This document shows, in pieces, positions 15,762 to 23,637 of a stretch of DNA of 64,000 bases. This DNA is from Prochlorococcus sp. AG-402-L09 (lineage in GTDB: Bacteria > Cyanobacteriota > Cyanobacteriia > PCC-6307 > Cyanobiaceae). Below the pieces are notes generated by a model that did no database searches, was not told where the DNA came from, and was given only the letters and a program-made list of their open reading frames with translations. How positions within the stretch are numbered: position 1 is the stretch's first letter; every line of letters begins with the position of its first letter. A program made the translations under genes and the position numbers. The DNA is taken from NCBI GenBank assembly GCA_003216715.1, contig QCIK01000007.1:39287-103286 (forward strand). Reading direction: 5' to 3'.

Positions 15762-17279
15762 TTAAGGGTTACTTAAACTATTCCATTTACTCTCAAGTTG
15801 ATCGCCCGCTTTCTCGTCACATTCACCACCAAGAGAATCAACAATTGTACATGTGTTGTGTACTGCGACTGAAACAGTATTCCCTTCTAGCATTAGACCA
15901 TCAACAAAGATTTGATTTCTTGCAATAGGAGTGGAAGTTTGTCTGCTCAGGTTTTTCAATAGCTTGGAAGGAGGCTTTTGCTCAGCGAATAATACGTTCA
16001 CGTTTTCTTCTTTGAGCTCAGCTATAACCGTTGAAATAGTCTCTGGTCTAAGGCTGGAAGAATCACCAAGGAAATCTAATAGACTCAAAGTCTTCAAGCC
16101 AAATGCATCTCCGTAATATTCCATCGCTTTGTGCTTAGAAACGATTGTCCTTCGATCAGTAGGAATTGTGGCAACTTGTTTTTGAGTCCATAAGTCTAGA
16201 TCTTCCAAAATAGAATTAACGGCTTGAGTTCTTTCTTTTAAAACTTTTTTTGTTTCTCTGTCAAAGAAGGAAATTTTCTTATTGATATTTTTAGAAATTA
16301 CATTTCCCATCTTGATGATGTTATGAGGGTCATGCCAGATATGAGGATCTAGCCCACCATGATCATGGTGATGATGATGATCGCCTTCATCTGGGACTTG
16401 AGCAATCGGTTCAACATCGTCGCCTGAAACATCCTTAAAGAAATGTTCGTCGGCTTCAAATTCAAAAGGCATATGCTCAGTAAAGAATGCATATTTACCA
16501 GCTTTTTTGATTTCTACAGTAAATGTTGTGGTATCTCTCTTTTCATTAAATGTAAGAAAATATGCTTTTTCCTGCGCAACAAGTTTGTCATTATTGCGTT
16601 TGGTCTCTGAATTCTTAGAACCTAACAATTCTTTAGCAAGCTTTTCTGATGCTTCAATATCACCAGAGTTGAGAATAACCATTTTCATTGCAGGATCAGC
16701 ATAGTCTCCATCAACTTTGGCAAAAGACCATTTGTATGTTCCTGCTGAAAGATCAAAAACACCAGCCCATTCAAATTCTCCTTCTCCGTGGCTATCGCCA
16801 TGATCATCATGGTCATCATGATCGTCATGTTTAGCCGCTGAATGATCACCGTGGTCATCATCCTTAGCAACTGAATGATCATCGTGATCGTCATGATGAT
16901 CGTCTATTTCTATTGCACTTACGCCGACAACAACAGTTAAAGGATTATCTAACCATTTTTTGATAGCAGGGGTCATCTCTGAACCAAGAGTAAATACTTG
17001 GTTTGCACTTTTCAGTGTTTGGGCCTGTCTTGGAGTGATTTTGACATCATGAACATCTTGTTTTCTATCAATTAAGCAGGTTACAGGTGTTGAAGGTGGT
17101 GCAATCGCAGAAACGACATCGCATACTAATGGCTCTACGGCAACAATTGGTTTTGAATTTGCCTGTGCACTCTGATTAATTCCCGAGAATAAAAATGCTC
17201 CAGCAAGAAAAGAGCACTTAAGGACTGTTTTATTGAATATTGTTTTACTTTTGATGTGTTGATTAATCAATTTCGACAT
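15762..17279 (-). CDS. znuA: Zinc ABC transporter, substrate-binding protein ZnuA with large His-rich insert
   Basis: Periplasmic zinc-binding protein of ZnuABC (cluster A-I). A signal peptide ends near AQA (residue 40). Zinc ligands expected in the family are seen as His77 (DVHDVK), His313 (DPHIWHDPHN) and His383 (VSKHKAMEYYG). At 505 residues it is far longer than the usual 300-340. The extra part holds a His/Asp-rich arm (127-165), a folded segment starting FEWAGVFDLSAGTYKWSF (168-285) that matches part of the neighbouring GTPase, and a second HHHHHDH cluster near 301. It is divergent from znuC across a Zur-like box. Confidence 0.93.
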   Translation of the reverse strand: MSKLINQHIKSKTIFNKTVLKCSFLAGAFLFSGINQSAQANSKPIVAVEPLVCDVVSAIAPPSTPVTCLIDRKQDVHDVKITPRQAQTLKSANQVFTLGSEMTPAIKKWLDNPLTVVVGVSAIEIDDHHDDHDDHSVAKDDDHGDHSAAKHDDHDDHDDHGDSHGEGEFEWAGVFDLSAGTYKWSFAKVDGDYADPAMKMVILNSGDIEASEKLAKELLGSKNSETKRNNDKLVAQEKAYFLTFNEKRDTTTFTVEIKKAGKYAFFTEHMPFEFEADEHFFKDVSGDDVEPIAQVPDEGDHHHHHDHGGLDPHIWHDPHNIIKMGNVISKNINKKISFFDRETKKVLKERTQAVNSILEDLDLWTQKQVATIPTDRRTIVSKHKAMEYYGDAFGLKTLSLLDFLGDSSSLRPETISTVIAELKEENVNVLFAEQKPPSKLLKNLSRQTSTPIARNQIFVDGLMLEGNTVSVAVHNTCTIVDSLGGECDEKAGDQLESKWNSLSNP

Positions 17280-17308
17280 TTAAACAAAAAATTAGCTTAT
17301 CCAAGAAA

Positions 17309-17323
17309 CGATAATCATTTTCA
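17309..17323. promoter_or_regulatory. Zur/Fur-type operator between znuA and znuC
   Basis: CGATAATCATTTTCA matches 12 of the 14 fixed positions of the 7-1-7 Zur/Fur pattern TGATAAT-n-ATTATCA. It lies 30 bases before the znuA start and about 50 before the znuC start, so one bound Zur dimer could repress both. The zur gene is just downstream of znuC. Binding is inferred. Confidence 0.6.
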
Positions 17324-17373
17324 TTTGAGATTGGCAAGTATATTATGTTTCTTGTCAGCAAATCCTTTAATTG

Positions 17374-18069
17374 ATGTCTAGTTTGATTGCTGAAAATGTG
17401 ACATATTCCTATTCCAGCAATATCAAGCCTGCTTTAAGTAAGGTTTCTCTTGATCTTGAGCAAGGTACTTTGACTGCTCTTGTTGGTCCGAATGGCGCCG
17501 GTAAGTCTACCTTATTAAGTCTGCTGCAAGGGAGTAGCACTCCGGATCAAGGAGAAATTACTGTTGATGGAAAACCATTGAGAAATAATAGATCTCAAGT
17601 AGCTTTAATGCCTCAGAGGGGAAAGCTGAATTGGAATTTTCCAATTACTGTTGAAGGATTAGTCTCTTTAGGTCGAGTCAATCATTCTAGATCGACTTGT
17701 TGTGAATTAGAAGCTGCCCTTCAACGTGTTGGAATATCTCATTTAGCAAAAAGGAGACTTGATACTTTGTCTGGTGGACAGCAGCAAAGAGCATTACTTG
17801 CAAAAACATTAATGAATCCAGCCAAAATTTTTCTTCTTGATGAACCTTGCTCCGCCTTTGATCCTCCCGCTAAAGAAGATTTCCTGTTAATCATTCGTCA
17901 GCTAGCTGATTCTGGATTCACTGTCTTTGTTAGTAGTCACGACTGGGGAACATCTTTAAATGCCTATGACAAGGTTGTTGCTTTAGATAAAATTGTTTTA
18001 GCTTCTGGCAGCCCTCGGGAAGTTCAAGAAAAACTTAGTTCAATTAATTATTTGAGGTGGAAGTTATAG
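17374..18069 (+). CDS. znuC: Zinc ABC transporter ATP-binding protein ZnuC
   Basis: ATPase of the zinc importer. Walker A GPNGAGKST near residue 38, Q-loop ALMPQRGKLNWNFP (typical of metal transporters of this family), signature LSGGQQQRALLAKTL, Walker B IFLLDEPCSAFD and the His switch VSSHDWG are all present. I chose the ATG at 17374 over the TTG one codon earlier. znuB, its partner permease, is on the same strand, but a leftward zur gene lies between them. Confidence 0.93.
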   Translation: MSSLIAENVTYSYSSNIKPALSKVSLDLEQGTLTALVGPNGAGKSTLLSLLQGSSTPDQGEITVDGKPLRNNRSQVALMPQRGKLNWNFPITVEGLVSLGRVNHSRSTCCELEAALQRVGISHLAKRRLDTLSGGQQQRALLAKTLMNPAKIFLLDEPCSAFDPPAKEDFLLIIRQLADSGFTVFVSSHDWGTSLNAYDKVVALDKIVLASGSPREVQEKLSSINYLRWKL

Positions 18070-18092
18070 GTTTGATTCATATTCAAATAATC

Positions 18093-18497
18093 TTATCCAA
18101 CATTAATTTGCTGAGAACAATTTTGGCAGAGACCAAAGTACTCAAGAGTATGAAACAAAAGCTCAAATTTTTTAGAAGTTTTTTTGGACAGATCAGTGTT
18201 TTGGACCGGACATCCCTTCACGCGTGTGGTTTCTCCACAGCTTACGCAAGTTAAATGATGAATATCTCTTTCAACTGGTGCATAAAGAACCTCACCATTG
18301 GGAAGATGTCTGGAACGAATCAAACCTTGCTTTACTAGTGCTTGCAGGTTTCTATAGACCGTGGTCAGTCCCATTGCCTTTTCACCATTATGAAGTTGTC
18401 TATGCAGTTCTTGCCCACTCAATTCATCAGTACATTTCTTGAGTTCATTGAGCAGTTGCTGTTGACGTCTAGTGATGTCAGGCTTGTTTTTACTCAT
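18093..18497 (-). CDS. zur: Zinc uptake regulator, Fur family
   Basis: Zinc-sensing repressor. The N-terminal winged helix shows ITRRQQQLLNELKKC and MGLTTVYRNLQALVKQGLI. The C-terminal dimer domain has DIHHLTCVSCGE (regulatory HH-C-x2-C) and a second CQNC near the end, the structural zinc pairs of Fur proteins. At about 134 residues it is normal. The ATG at 18497 is preferred over a TTG two codons upstream. It is transcribed leftward between znuC and znuB; the zinc context makes Zur more likely than Fur or PerR. Confidence 0.9.
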   Translation of the reverse strand: MSKNKPDITRRQQQLLNELKKCTDELSGQELHRQLHNGEKAMGLTTVYRNLQALVKQGLIRSRHLPNGEVLYAPVERDIHHLTCVSCGETTRVKGCPVQNTDLSKKTSKKFELLFHTLEYFGLCQNCSQQINVG

Positions 18498-18550
18498 TAG
18501 CAATATCTAGATTTGATCTCTCTTACTGAACATACTGAATCATTGGCTTA

Positions 18551-19336
18551 ATGTCTTTTTTCAATACAAATTGGTGGATAATTCCTCTTTTGATAACTTC
18601 CTTTTCAGGAATACTGTGCCCTGCCATGGGAACTGTATTGATCACTCATAAAAGGCTTCTTCAAGTTAATTTGATTTCGCATTGTGTGCTGCCAGGTCTT
18701 GCTTTGGCTATGGCGCTTGGTTTGGATCCTTCTATTGGTGGAGTCATCAGCGGCTTGGTAGGAGCTATTGCAGCAGAAAGCTTGACAAATAAAAAAAATC
18801 AAAATTATGAAGCGGTTATGAATACAATTCTTGCTGGTTCGATGGGACTCGGTGTTTTGCTTATCCCTCTACTGGGTATCAGGATTGATTTGGAGGCTGT
18901 TTTATTTGGAGATTTATTAACTGCAAATCTTAGTGATCTGCTAAGAACTTTGATCGCTTTCTCGGTATTTATTTGCTTGATGCTTTTTGGTTACGACAAG
19001 CTTGTTCATATTGGTCTTGATCCAGAAGGAGCTGCTTCAAGTGGAGTTAATGTATCTTTTTTAAATTTGGCTCTTGGTTTTACTACTGCACTTGTCATTG
19101 TGAGTTCAATGTCTGCAGTGGGAGTCATTCTTGTGATTGCATTACTTTCAACCCCAACTTTGTTGGGATTACAGAAAGCAAGATCTTTATGGATTGCGAT
19201 GGTTAGATCCTCCATATTTGGATTAATTTTATCGCTTATAGGTTTTTCTCTTGCTATGTTTTTGAATTTGCCTCCTGGACCTTTGATTAGTGTGCTTTGT
19301 GTGATTTCATTGATTTTGCTACCAAATAATAGATAG
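18551..19336 (+). CDS. znuB: Zinc ABC transporter permease ZnuB
   Basis: Inner-membrane permease of the ABC-3 metal transporter family, 261 residues with about eight hydrophobic helices. CPAMGTVLITHKRLLQVNLI and HCVLPGLALAMALG near the N-terminus and SAVGVILVIALLSTPTLLGL near residue 185 are family features. It is divergent from zur (47-base gap) and separated from znuC by zur, so it probably has its own promoter in that gap. Confidence 0.92.
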   Translation: MSFFNTNWWIIPLLITSFSGILCPAMGTVLITHKRLLQVNLISHCVLPGLALAMALGLDPSIGGVISGLVGAIAAESLTNKKNQNYEAVMNTILAGSMGLGVLLIPLLGIRIDLEAVLFGDLLTANLSDLLRTLIAFSVFICLMLFGYDKLVHIGLDPEGAASSGVNVSFLNLALGFTTALVIVSSMSAVGVILVIALLSTPTLLGLQKARSLWIAMVRSSIFGLILSLIGFSLAMFLNLPPGPLISVLCVISLILLPNNR

Positions 19337-19496
19337 ATTTATTTTTACTCTTATTGCTCCTAAGAGGTACTTTTTGGATGGATGAAAAGAGATAGCTTCT
19401 TAAAGATCAAGAAATCTGAAAATGGTAACGATATGGTTTTGAATTCAATAAAATATTTATTAATTGGATATTTTCCACCCTTTCATTGATTAACTC

Positions 19497-20123
19497 ATGA
19501 AGAGAACTCAACTCAATGTAAGTATTGACCCAAAACTTTTAGAAAAGATTAAACAGAGTGCGAGGATTTCGGGGAAATCTTTGGTTAGTTATGTCTCTGA
19601 TTGTTTTGTTAATCAAATAGAGAACCTGCCTGTTGAATCGATAGATTCTCGATTTCAAGTAATAGAACAAAGACTTCAATCAATAGAGAAGAAACTTGAC
19701 TTTCCTGTTTATGAAACTCAAAGTACAGAACCTTTTACAGCGCATGAATTAGAGAATTTTAATGAATTTATCAAAGCTGTTTTTAGAAAAGAGTTAAAAA
19801 GAAAGGGATATAGATCAATCAAAGAGGCATGGAATGATTTTATCAACCATATAAATTGTTTTGAACAATGGGATGAGACATGTTCTTTTAGGCTAAAAGA
19901 GTCTATTTTTATTGAACATGCTGATCCTTTAACAAGCGAAGAAATCAATCACCTTAAAGAAGGACAAGTATGTCCTCAACCAATCAGAACAGGGATCATT
20001 AATTGGATCAACAATTCAGATAGAGGGGAATGTTGTTGCTCCGATAAACAGTTCCCTTCACAACAGCAGATTTGCGAAAAGGGTTCAAAATTAGTTGAAG
20101 ATATATATTCCCAGACTAATTAA
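19497..20123 (+). CDS. Ribbon-helix-helix domain protein, 208 residues
   Basis: The first 45 residues (KRTQLNVSIDPKLLEKIKQS, then GKSLVSYVSDCFVNQIE) have the strand-helix-helix pattern of RHH DNA-binding proteins. A short coiled segment (RFQVIEQRLQSIEKKLDF) follows. The rest is unrecognised, with a Cys cluster GECCCS near residue 180 and more Cys at CPQP and QQQICEK. It might sense metal or redox state and act on neighbouring genes. That is inference from the domain and the zinc context. Confidence 0.6.
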   Translation: MKRTQLNVSIDPKLLEKIKQSARISGKSLVSYVSDCFVNQIENLPVESIDSRFQVIEQRLQSIEKKLDFPVYETQSTEPFTAHELENFNEFIKAVFRKELKRKGYRSIKEAWNDFINHINCFEQWDETCSFRLKESIFIEHADPLTSEEINHLKEGQVCPQPIRTGIINWINNSDRGECCCSDKQFPSQQQICEKGSKLVEDIYSQTN

Positions 20124-20253
20124 AATTAAGAATACTTTTTGAAAGTTAATTAAATCCTAATTTGTTATAAAACAAGGGGGATGAATTGAATCGTTTATAG
20201 ATATATTGCCAAGAATTTTTTACCACAAATTTCAATTATTACTTACTTCAAGA

Positions 20254-20697
20254 TTAGTTAGGGTTGATATGGATTGCACAAGGCATCCATAATTTACCCA
20301 TCTTGTGGACACCATTGCATCCGATCTTTTTGGCTTCAATCTCTGCCTGAGCTTTGGTTGGATATGCATATATATTTTTTGAAGACGAAGAATTAGAACG
20401 ATTGATTGACTCCTGAATAGCATTGTTTTCTGGACTCCATACCTTTAGGCCCATGGTTGTTATTCCGGCAGAAAATATTCCCATACCGACTATTGATGCA
20501 TTCAATACTCCCATGGCTACAGCGCCAATAGAAACGACACCCATGGGAACAATTCCAATGCTAACAATCCCCATGGGAACAATTCCAATGGAAATGAATC
20601 CAAGTGGTGCTATGCCAAATGCAATTTTTTTTGGTTTGCTTCCACAATGAGAAGGCCCTTCGATATCTTTTTGATTTGTACTATTTTTGATTGTCAT
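20254..20697 (-). CDS. Pentad-repeat hydrophobic protein with C-terminal DUF3721 domain
   Basis: This 147-residue protein has two parts. Residues 28-87 consist of 5-residue units starting with Gly (GFISI GIVPM GIVSI GIVPM), about a dozen in all. Residues 110-144 (YPTKAQAEIEAKKIGCNGVH, then KMGKLWMPC) match DUF3721, also found in the next gene. The repeat resembles short-period beta-helix repeats but is far more hydrophobic, so membrane association is possible. There is no classical signal peptide. It lies 15 bases after the DUF3721 lipoprotein gene, forming a two-gene operon. Confidence 0.65.
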   Translation of the reverse strand: MTIKNSTNQKDIEGPSHCGSKPKKIAFGIAPLGFISIGIVPMGIVSIGIVPMGVVSIGAVAMGVLNASIVGMGIFSAGITTMGLKVWSPENNAIQESINRSNSSSSKNIYAYPTKAQAEIEAKKIGCNGVHKMGKLWMPCAIHINPN

Positions 20698-20712
20698 TTA
20701 TTGTTCGAAAAT

Positions 20713-20970
20713 CTAGTGATGATGGTGATGTTCATTGTTGGACTTGTGATGTTCTTTATCCTCATGAGCAGAATGACTTTTACAAGGCATCCATTTGTCA
20801 CCCATTTTATGAGCTCCAGTGCAATTGAAATTCTTGGCTGCTTTTTCGGCTTCTATTTTTGTCTCAAAAAGAGAGGGAGTACCTTTTGTTTGAGAATTCT
20901 CTGAACATCCTATTAGTGAAAATGATATAGAAAGAATAATTGTGGAGAAAATAGGCGTGAATTTGTTCAT
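20713..20970 (-). CDS. DUF3721 lipoprotein with His-rich tail, 85 residues
   Basis: A signal peptide ends in the lipobox SLIGC (Cys22), so the protein should be lipid-anchored in the envelope. The DUF3721 core reads FETKIEAEKAAKNFNCTGAH and then KMGDKWMPCKSH. The tail SAHEDKEHHKSNNEHHHHH is rich in metal-binding His. Two Cys (CTGAH and MPCKSH) could also bind metal. With znu genes on one side and a His-rich barrel on the other, capture of zinc or a related metal in the periplasm is a reasonable but unproven role. Confidence 0.7.
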   Translation of the reverse strand: MNKFTPIFSTIILSISFSLIGCSENSQTKGTPSLFETKIEAEKAAKNFNCTGAHKMGDKWMPCKSHSAHEDKEHHKSNNEHHHHH

Positions 20971-21263
20971 TTATCTAGTTTTGGCTAGTACACCTAGTCT
21001 GTAGATTAATCAAGCCTAGGGCTTTGTCATTGAGTATTTCAAAAAATCTAGAACAGATAAGTAATTAAATAATCCAACTATTCTTTACCTCTTCTCGTTG
21101 AGACTGAATTTTGATGGAAATTGGTTCTCAGTTTTTTTCTAGTAAAGACTAAAAATACAATTTCTTGTATCTAAAAGCACACATTTTATGCCTCTAATAG
21201 CCTGAGAAGCTAGCATTTTGTGATAGGAATAGTTTTACTAGTTTTACTAGTTCTGTAAGATCT

Positions 21264-22463
21264 ATGAGACTCTTTGCTCAATTAATCTCAATCCCTGCTG
21301 TCTTAGGTTTCATGACTCCAATTGCTGTTCAAGCAGGAGGTGAAAAGCACAAAGGTCATCATGATCACCATGGTAGTCATATGAATATGGGAGATTCATA
21401 CCCCTCAACTATGTTTATGGGTAAAACGACTTTTGTTTTGGGTGGAGTAGATGGCGTGAGCGATTCTGGAATGGGTGGAATGGGTGGAATGGGTGGAATG
21501 GGTGGAATGTCTACTGCTGACGAAAAGGATGGAACAGTTTTTCATTACGATACGAAGTTAATGTTTATGACCAGTTTCACAGGGCAAGACATGCTTAAAA
21601 CTGCTGTTCGCGTAGGTAATTTCGGGATGATGGAGCCCTTCGGGATGATGGGTGAGGCAAGATTAGATACTGCTTTCAGTAGCAATGATTCTTTAGAACT
21701 TCATAAGGCTTTTTATCAGTTTCCTGTTGGAGATGATATTCATGTAACTTTTGGTCCCAAGCTCCGCCAAGATGATTTGCTTGGAGTGTGGCCAAGTACT
21801 TACCCAGGCGATGGAGTCTTGTTTGTCTTGAATCAGGCAGGTGCAAGTGATACCTATTCCAAGAAGATGGGCGCGGGCGCTGGAATTACTTGGTCCTATG
21901 ACAAATTAGTTGCTTCTGCACTTTTCGTTTCAGAAGACGCATCAAATTCTTCGATTGGCTTTTTAGCTGATGAAGGCAAAGACCACACAACCGCTCAATT
22001 GGCATGGGTTGACGAGAAATATATTTTAGCAGCTGCCTACACACAGGCTGATAACGGGAATACTGATAACTCTCCTGATAGTAATGACTACTCCTCTTTT
22101 GGTATTAGTGGTAGCTATCAATTTGGAGACGACTACAGCTTGAGTGCAGGAATGGGATGGAAAAATCCTGATAACGAGGATAGTCCTGATACTTCAATGA
22201 ATAAGGTGGAGCATGGCAAGACATGGTCTGTTGGATTCTTATGGAATAATGCTTTGATTGAAGGTAATAAGTTTGGTTTTGGTATTGGAACAGCAGAAAC
22301 TCATAGAGATGACAGTGGTTATGACGATCCTTTAGCTTGGGAAGCTTTTTATGATTTTAAAGTGAACGATAGTGTCACAGTCACCCCAGCTATCTTTGTT
22401 GTCGAGAAAGATGGTAAAGAGGACGTTAATGGAGCTTTGGTGAAAACTACTTTTAATTTCTAG
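21264..22463 (+). CDS. Outer-membrane beta-barrel (porin-like) with His/Met-rich N-terminus
   Basis: A signal peptide (cleavage near VQAGGEK) precedes a metal-binding-like stretch GGEKHKGHHDHHGSHMNMGD and a run of Gly-Gly-Met units near residues 69-82 made by a 9-base tandem repeat. The rest is beta-strand rich (YILAAAYTQADNG, YSLSAGMGWKNPDN) and ends in Phe (VKTTFNF), as barrel proteins do. It lacks the SLH domain of the usual cyanobacterial Som porins. A zinc- or copper-related porin fits the neighbourhood. The closest family is probably OprB-like, which I could not confirm. Confidence 0.7.
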   Translation: MRLFAQLISIPAVLGFMTPIAVQAGGEKHKGHHDHHGSHMNMGDSYPSTMFMGKTTFVLGGVDGVSDSGMGGMGGMGGMGGMSTADEKDGTVFHYDTKLMFMTSFTGQDMLKTAVRVGNFGMMEPFGMMGEARLDTAFSSNDSLELHKAFYQFPVGDDIHVTFGPKLRQDDLLGVWPSTYPGDGVLFVLNQAGASDTYSKKMGAGAGITWSYDKLVASALFVSEDASNSSIGFLADEGKDHTTAQLAWVDEKYILAAAYTQADNGNTDNSPDSNDYSSFGISGSYQFGDDYSLSAGMGWKNPDNEDSPDTSMNKVEHGKTWSVGFLWNNALIEGNKFGFGIGTAETHRDDSGYDDPLAWEAFYDFKVNDSVTVTPAIFVVEKDGKEDVNGALVKTTFNF

Positions 22464-22526
22464 TTTTAAAGTCTAGTTAGTATTGAGGGTTGGCTTTTAG
22501 ATCAGTTGATAGTTTTTTAAAACTTT

Positions 22527-23273
22527 CTAATAATTTTTACCGAAATTTGACTGTTGCTTAACAAGTTCGAAGAACTCCTGCTTCAAACTTGCATCATGAC
22601 GAAAATCACCCCTAACAATTGAATTGATCATGCTGGTTTCTGGCTCTTTTACTCCTCTCCATTTCATGCAATAATGTTGAGCTTTAACAAGAATTGCTAG
22701 GCCTTTTGGTTCACATAATCGCTCTATTTCATCTGCAAGAATCATTACAGCTTCTTCTTGAATGTGTGGCCTAGAAAAGACCCAATCAGCTACTCTTGCA
22801 AACTTCGATATCCCAATAACTTTTTCTCCAGGTTTTATTCCTATCCAGCAATCTCCAAGAATTGGAACAAAGTGATGAGAACATGCAGATCGGACAGTTA
22901 TTGGGCCAAGTGTATAGATCTCATCTAAATTTCTATCGTTAGGGAAATTAGTTACCTTAGGTTGAGGGTGATATCTGCCTTTAAATACTTCATTCAGATA
23001 CATTCTGGAAACGCGTTCTGCAGTTTCTTGAGTGTTGTGGTCATTATCAACATCAATCAATAAAGTTTTTAGCAAATCTCTAACTCTGGTGGCAACTTCT
23101 CTCTCTAGAGTTTCTAGTTCTCCTGGCTGAATGAAATCAGAAATATTATCATTTGCATGAAATCTAGCTCCTTTTGCTTGTATACGTTCGCGAATTATTT
23201 CTGAGACTAATTTGCAAGAAATTTGATCTTTTAAATTATCCTTAATATTCTCATTGGGAGCAGTAGAAGTCAT
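22527..23273 (-). CDS. folE: GTP cyclohydrolase I (zinc-dependent)
   Basis: First enzyme of tetrahydrofolate and pterin synthesis, converting GTP to dihydroneopterin triphosphate. The 248-residue protein has the zinc site CSHHFVP and the third ligand in QHYCMKWRG, plus the FAR motif GISKFARVADWVFSRPHIQE. It is the zinc-requiring type, not the FolE2 type. It is convergent with the barrel gene across 63 bases. Its position next to a zinc uptake block may be chance, although FolE is a zinc client in organisms with CobW chaperones. Confidence 0.95.
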   Translation of the reverse strand: MTSTAPNENIKDNLKDQISCKLVSEIIRERIQAKGARFHANDNISDFIQPGELETLEREVATRVRDLLKTLLIDVDNDHNTQETAERVSRMYLNEVFKGRYHPQPKVTNFPNDRNLDEIYTLGPITVRSACSHHFVPILGDCWIGIKPGEKVIGISKFARVADWVFSRPHIQEEAVMILADEIERLCEPKGLAILVKAQHYCMKWRGVKEPETSMINSIVRGDFRHDASLKQEFFELVKQQSNFGKNY

Positions 23274-23532
23274 AACCTTTGTTTGTAAGGGTAAAAACCG
23301 ATGACATACATTTAGAGCGCTAAGACCCTAACATATCAAGATCACTTTCGTTATGAACAAAATACCCAAGAGCTTTTCTTAGAATCATTAGTAACAGTTG
23401 CTTTCTAAGGGAAAGGTTTAGCCATTTCAGCAGTTATCAAAGTTGTCCTAAGGGTGTATATATATAATTGCGTGCTTAATTTAAATCACCTTCTATAAGG
23501 AAAATTCTCTGCAAAGTTATTTAAAAAACTAA

Positions 23533-23604
23533 TGCCGATGAGTGGAATTGAACCACCGACCTACTGGTTACGAATCAGTTGCTCTACCCCTGAGCTACAC
23601 CGGC
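23533..23604 (-). tRNA. tRNA-Thr (anticodon CGU)
   Basis: On the minus strand the 72 bases fold as a cloverleaf: acceptor GCCGGTG/CATCGGC, D arm GCTC...GAGC, anticodon loop TTCGTAA (anticodon CGT) and T arm GGTGGTTCAATTCCACT-like with TTCAATT. The discriminator is A and no CCA is encoded. The outer anticodon stem pairs well, with one A-C mismatch next to the loop. It reads ACG codons for Thr. Confidence 0.93.
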
Positions 23605-23637
23605 ACTAGAATAAATTTATCATCTTTAATTTTATTT

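Noticed and set aside
16320..16910. Repeated ATG/CAT-rich DNA in znuA that looks like a short repeat array
   Set aside because: It encodes the His/Asp-rich metal arms of ZnuA in frame; the units are irregular and there are no spacers, so it is not a CRISPR or other DNA repeat element.
23320..23388. 22-codon leftward frame between folE and the tRNA, with an open extension upstream
   Set aside because: The sequence (MILRKALGYFVHNESD) is protein-like, but there is no good start or known family; not enough to call.
23542..23637. Open frame extending the DUF3493 gene upstream through the tRNA
   Set aside because: This stretch is the antisense of tRNA-Thr and its spacer; the protein-like sequence begins at the TTG at 23638.
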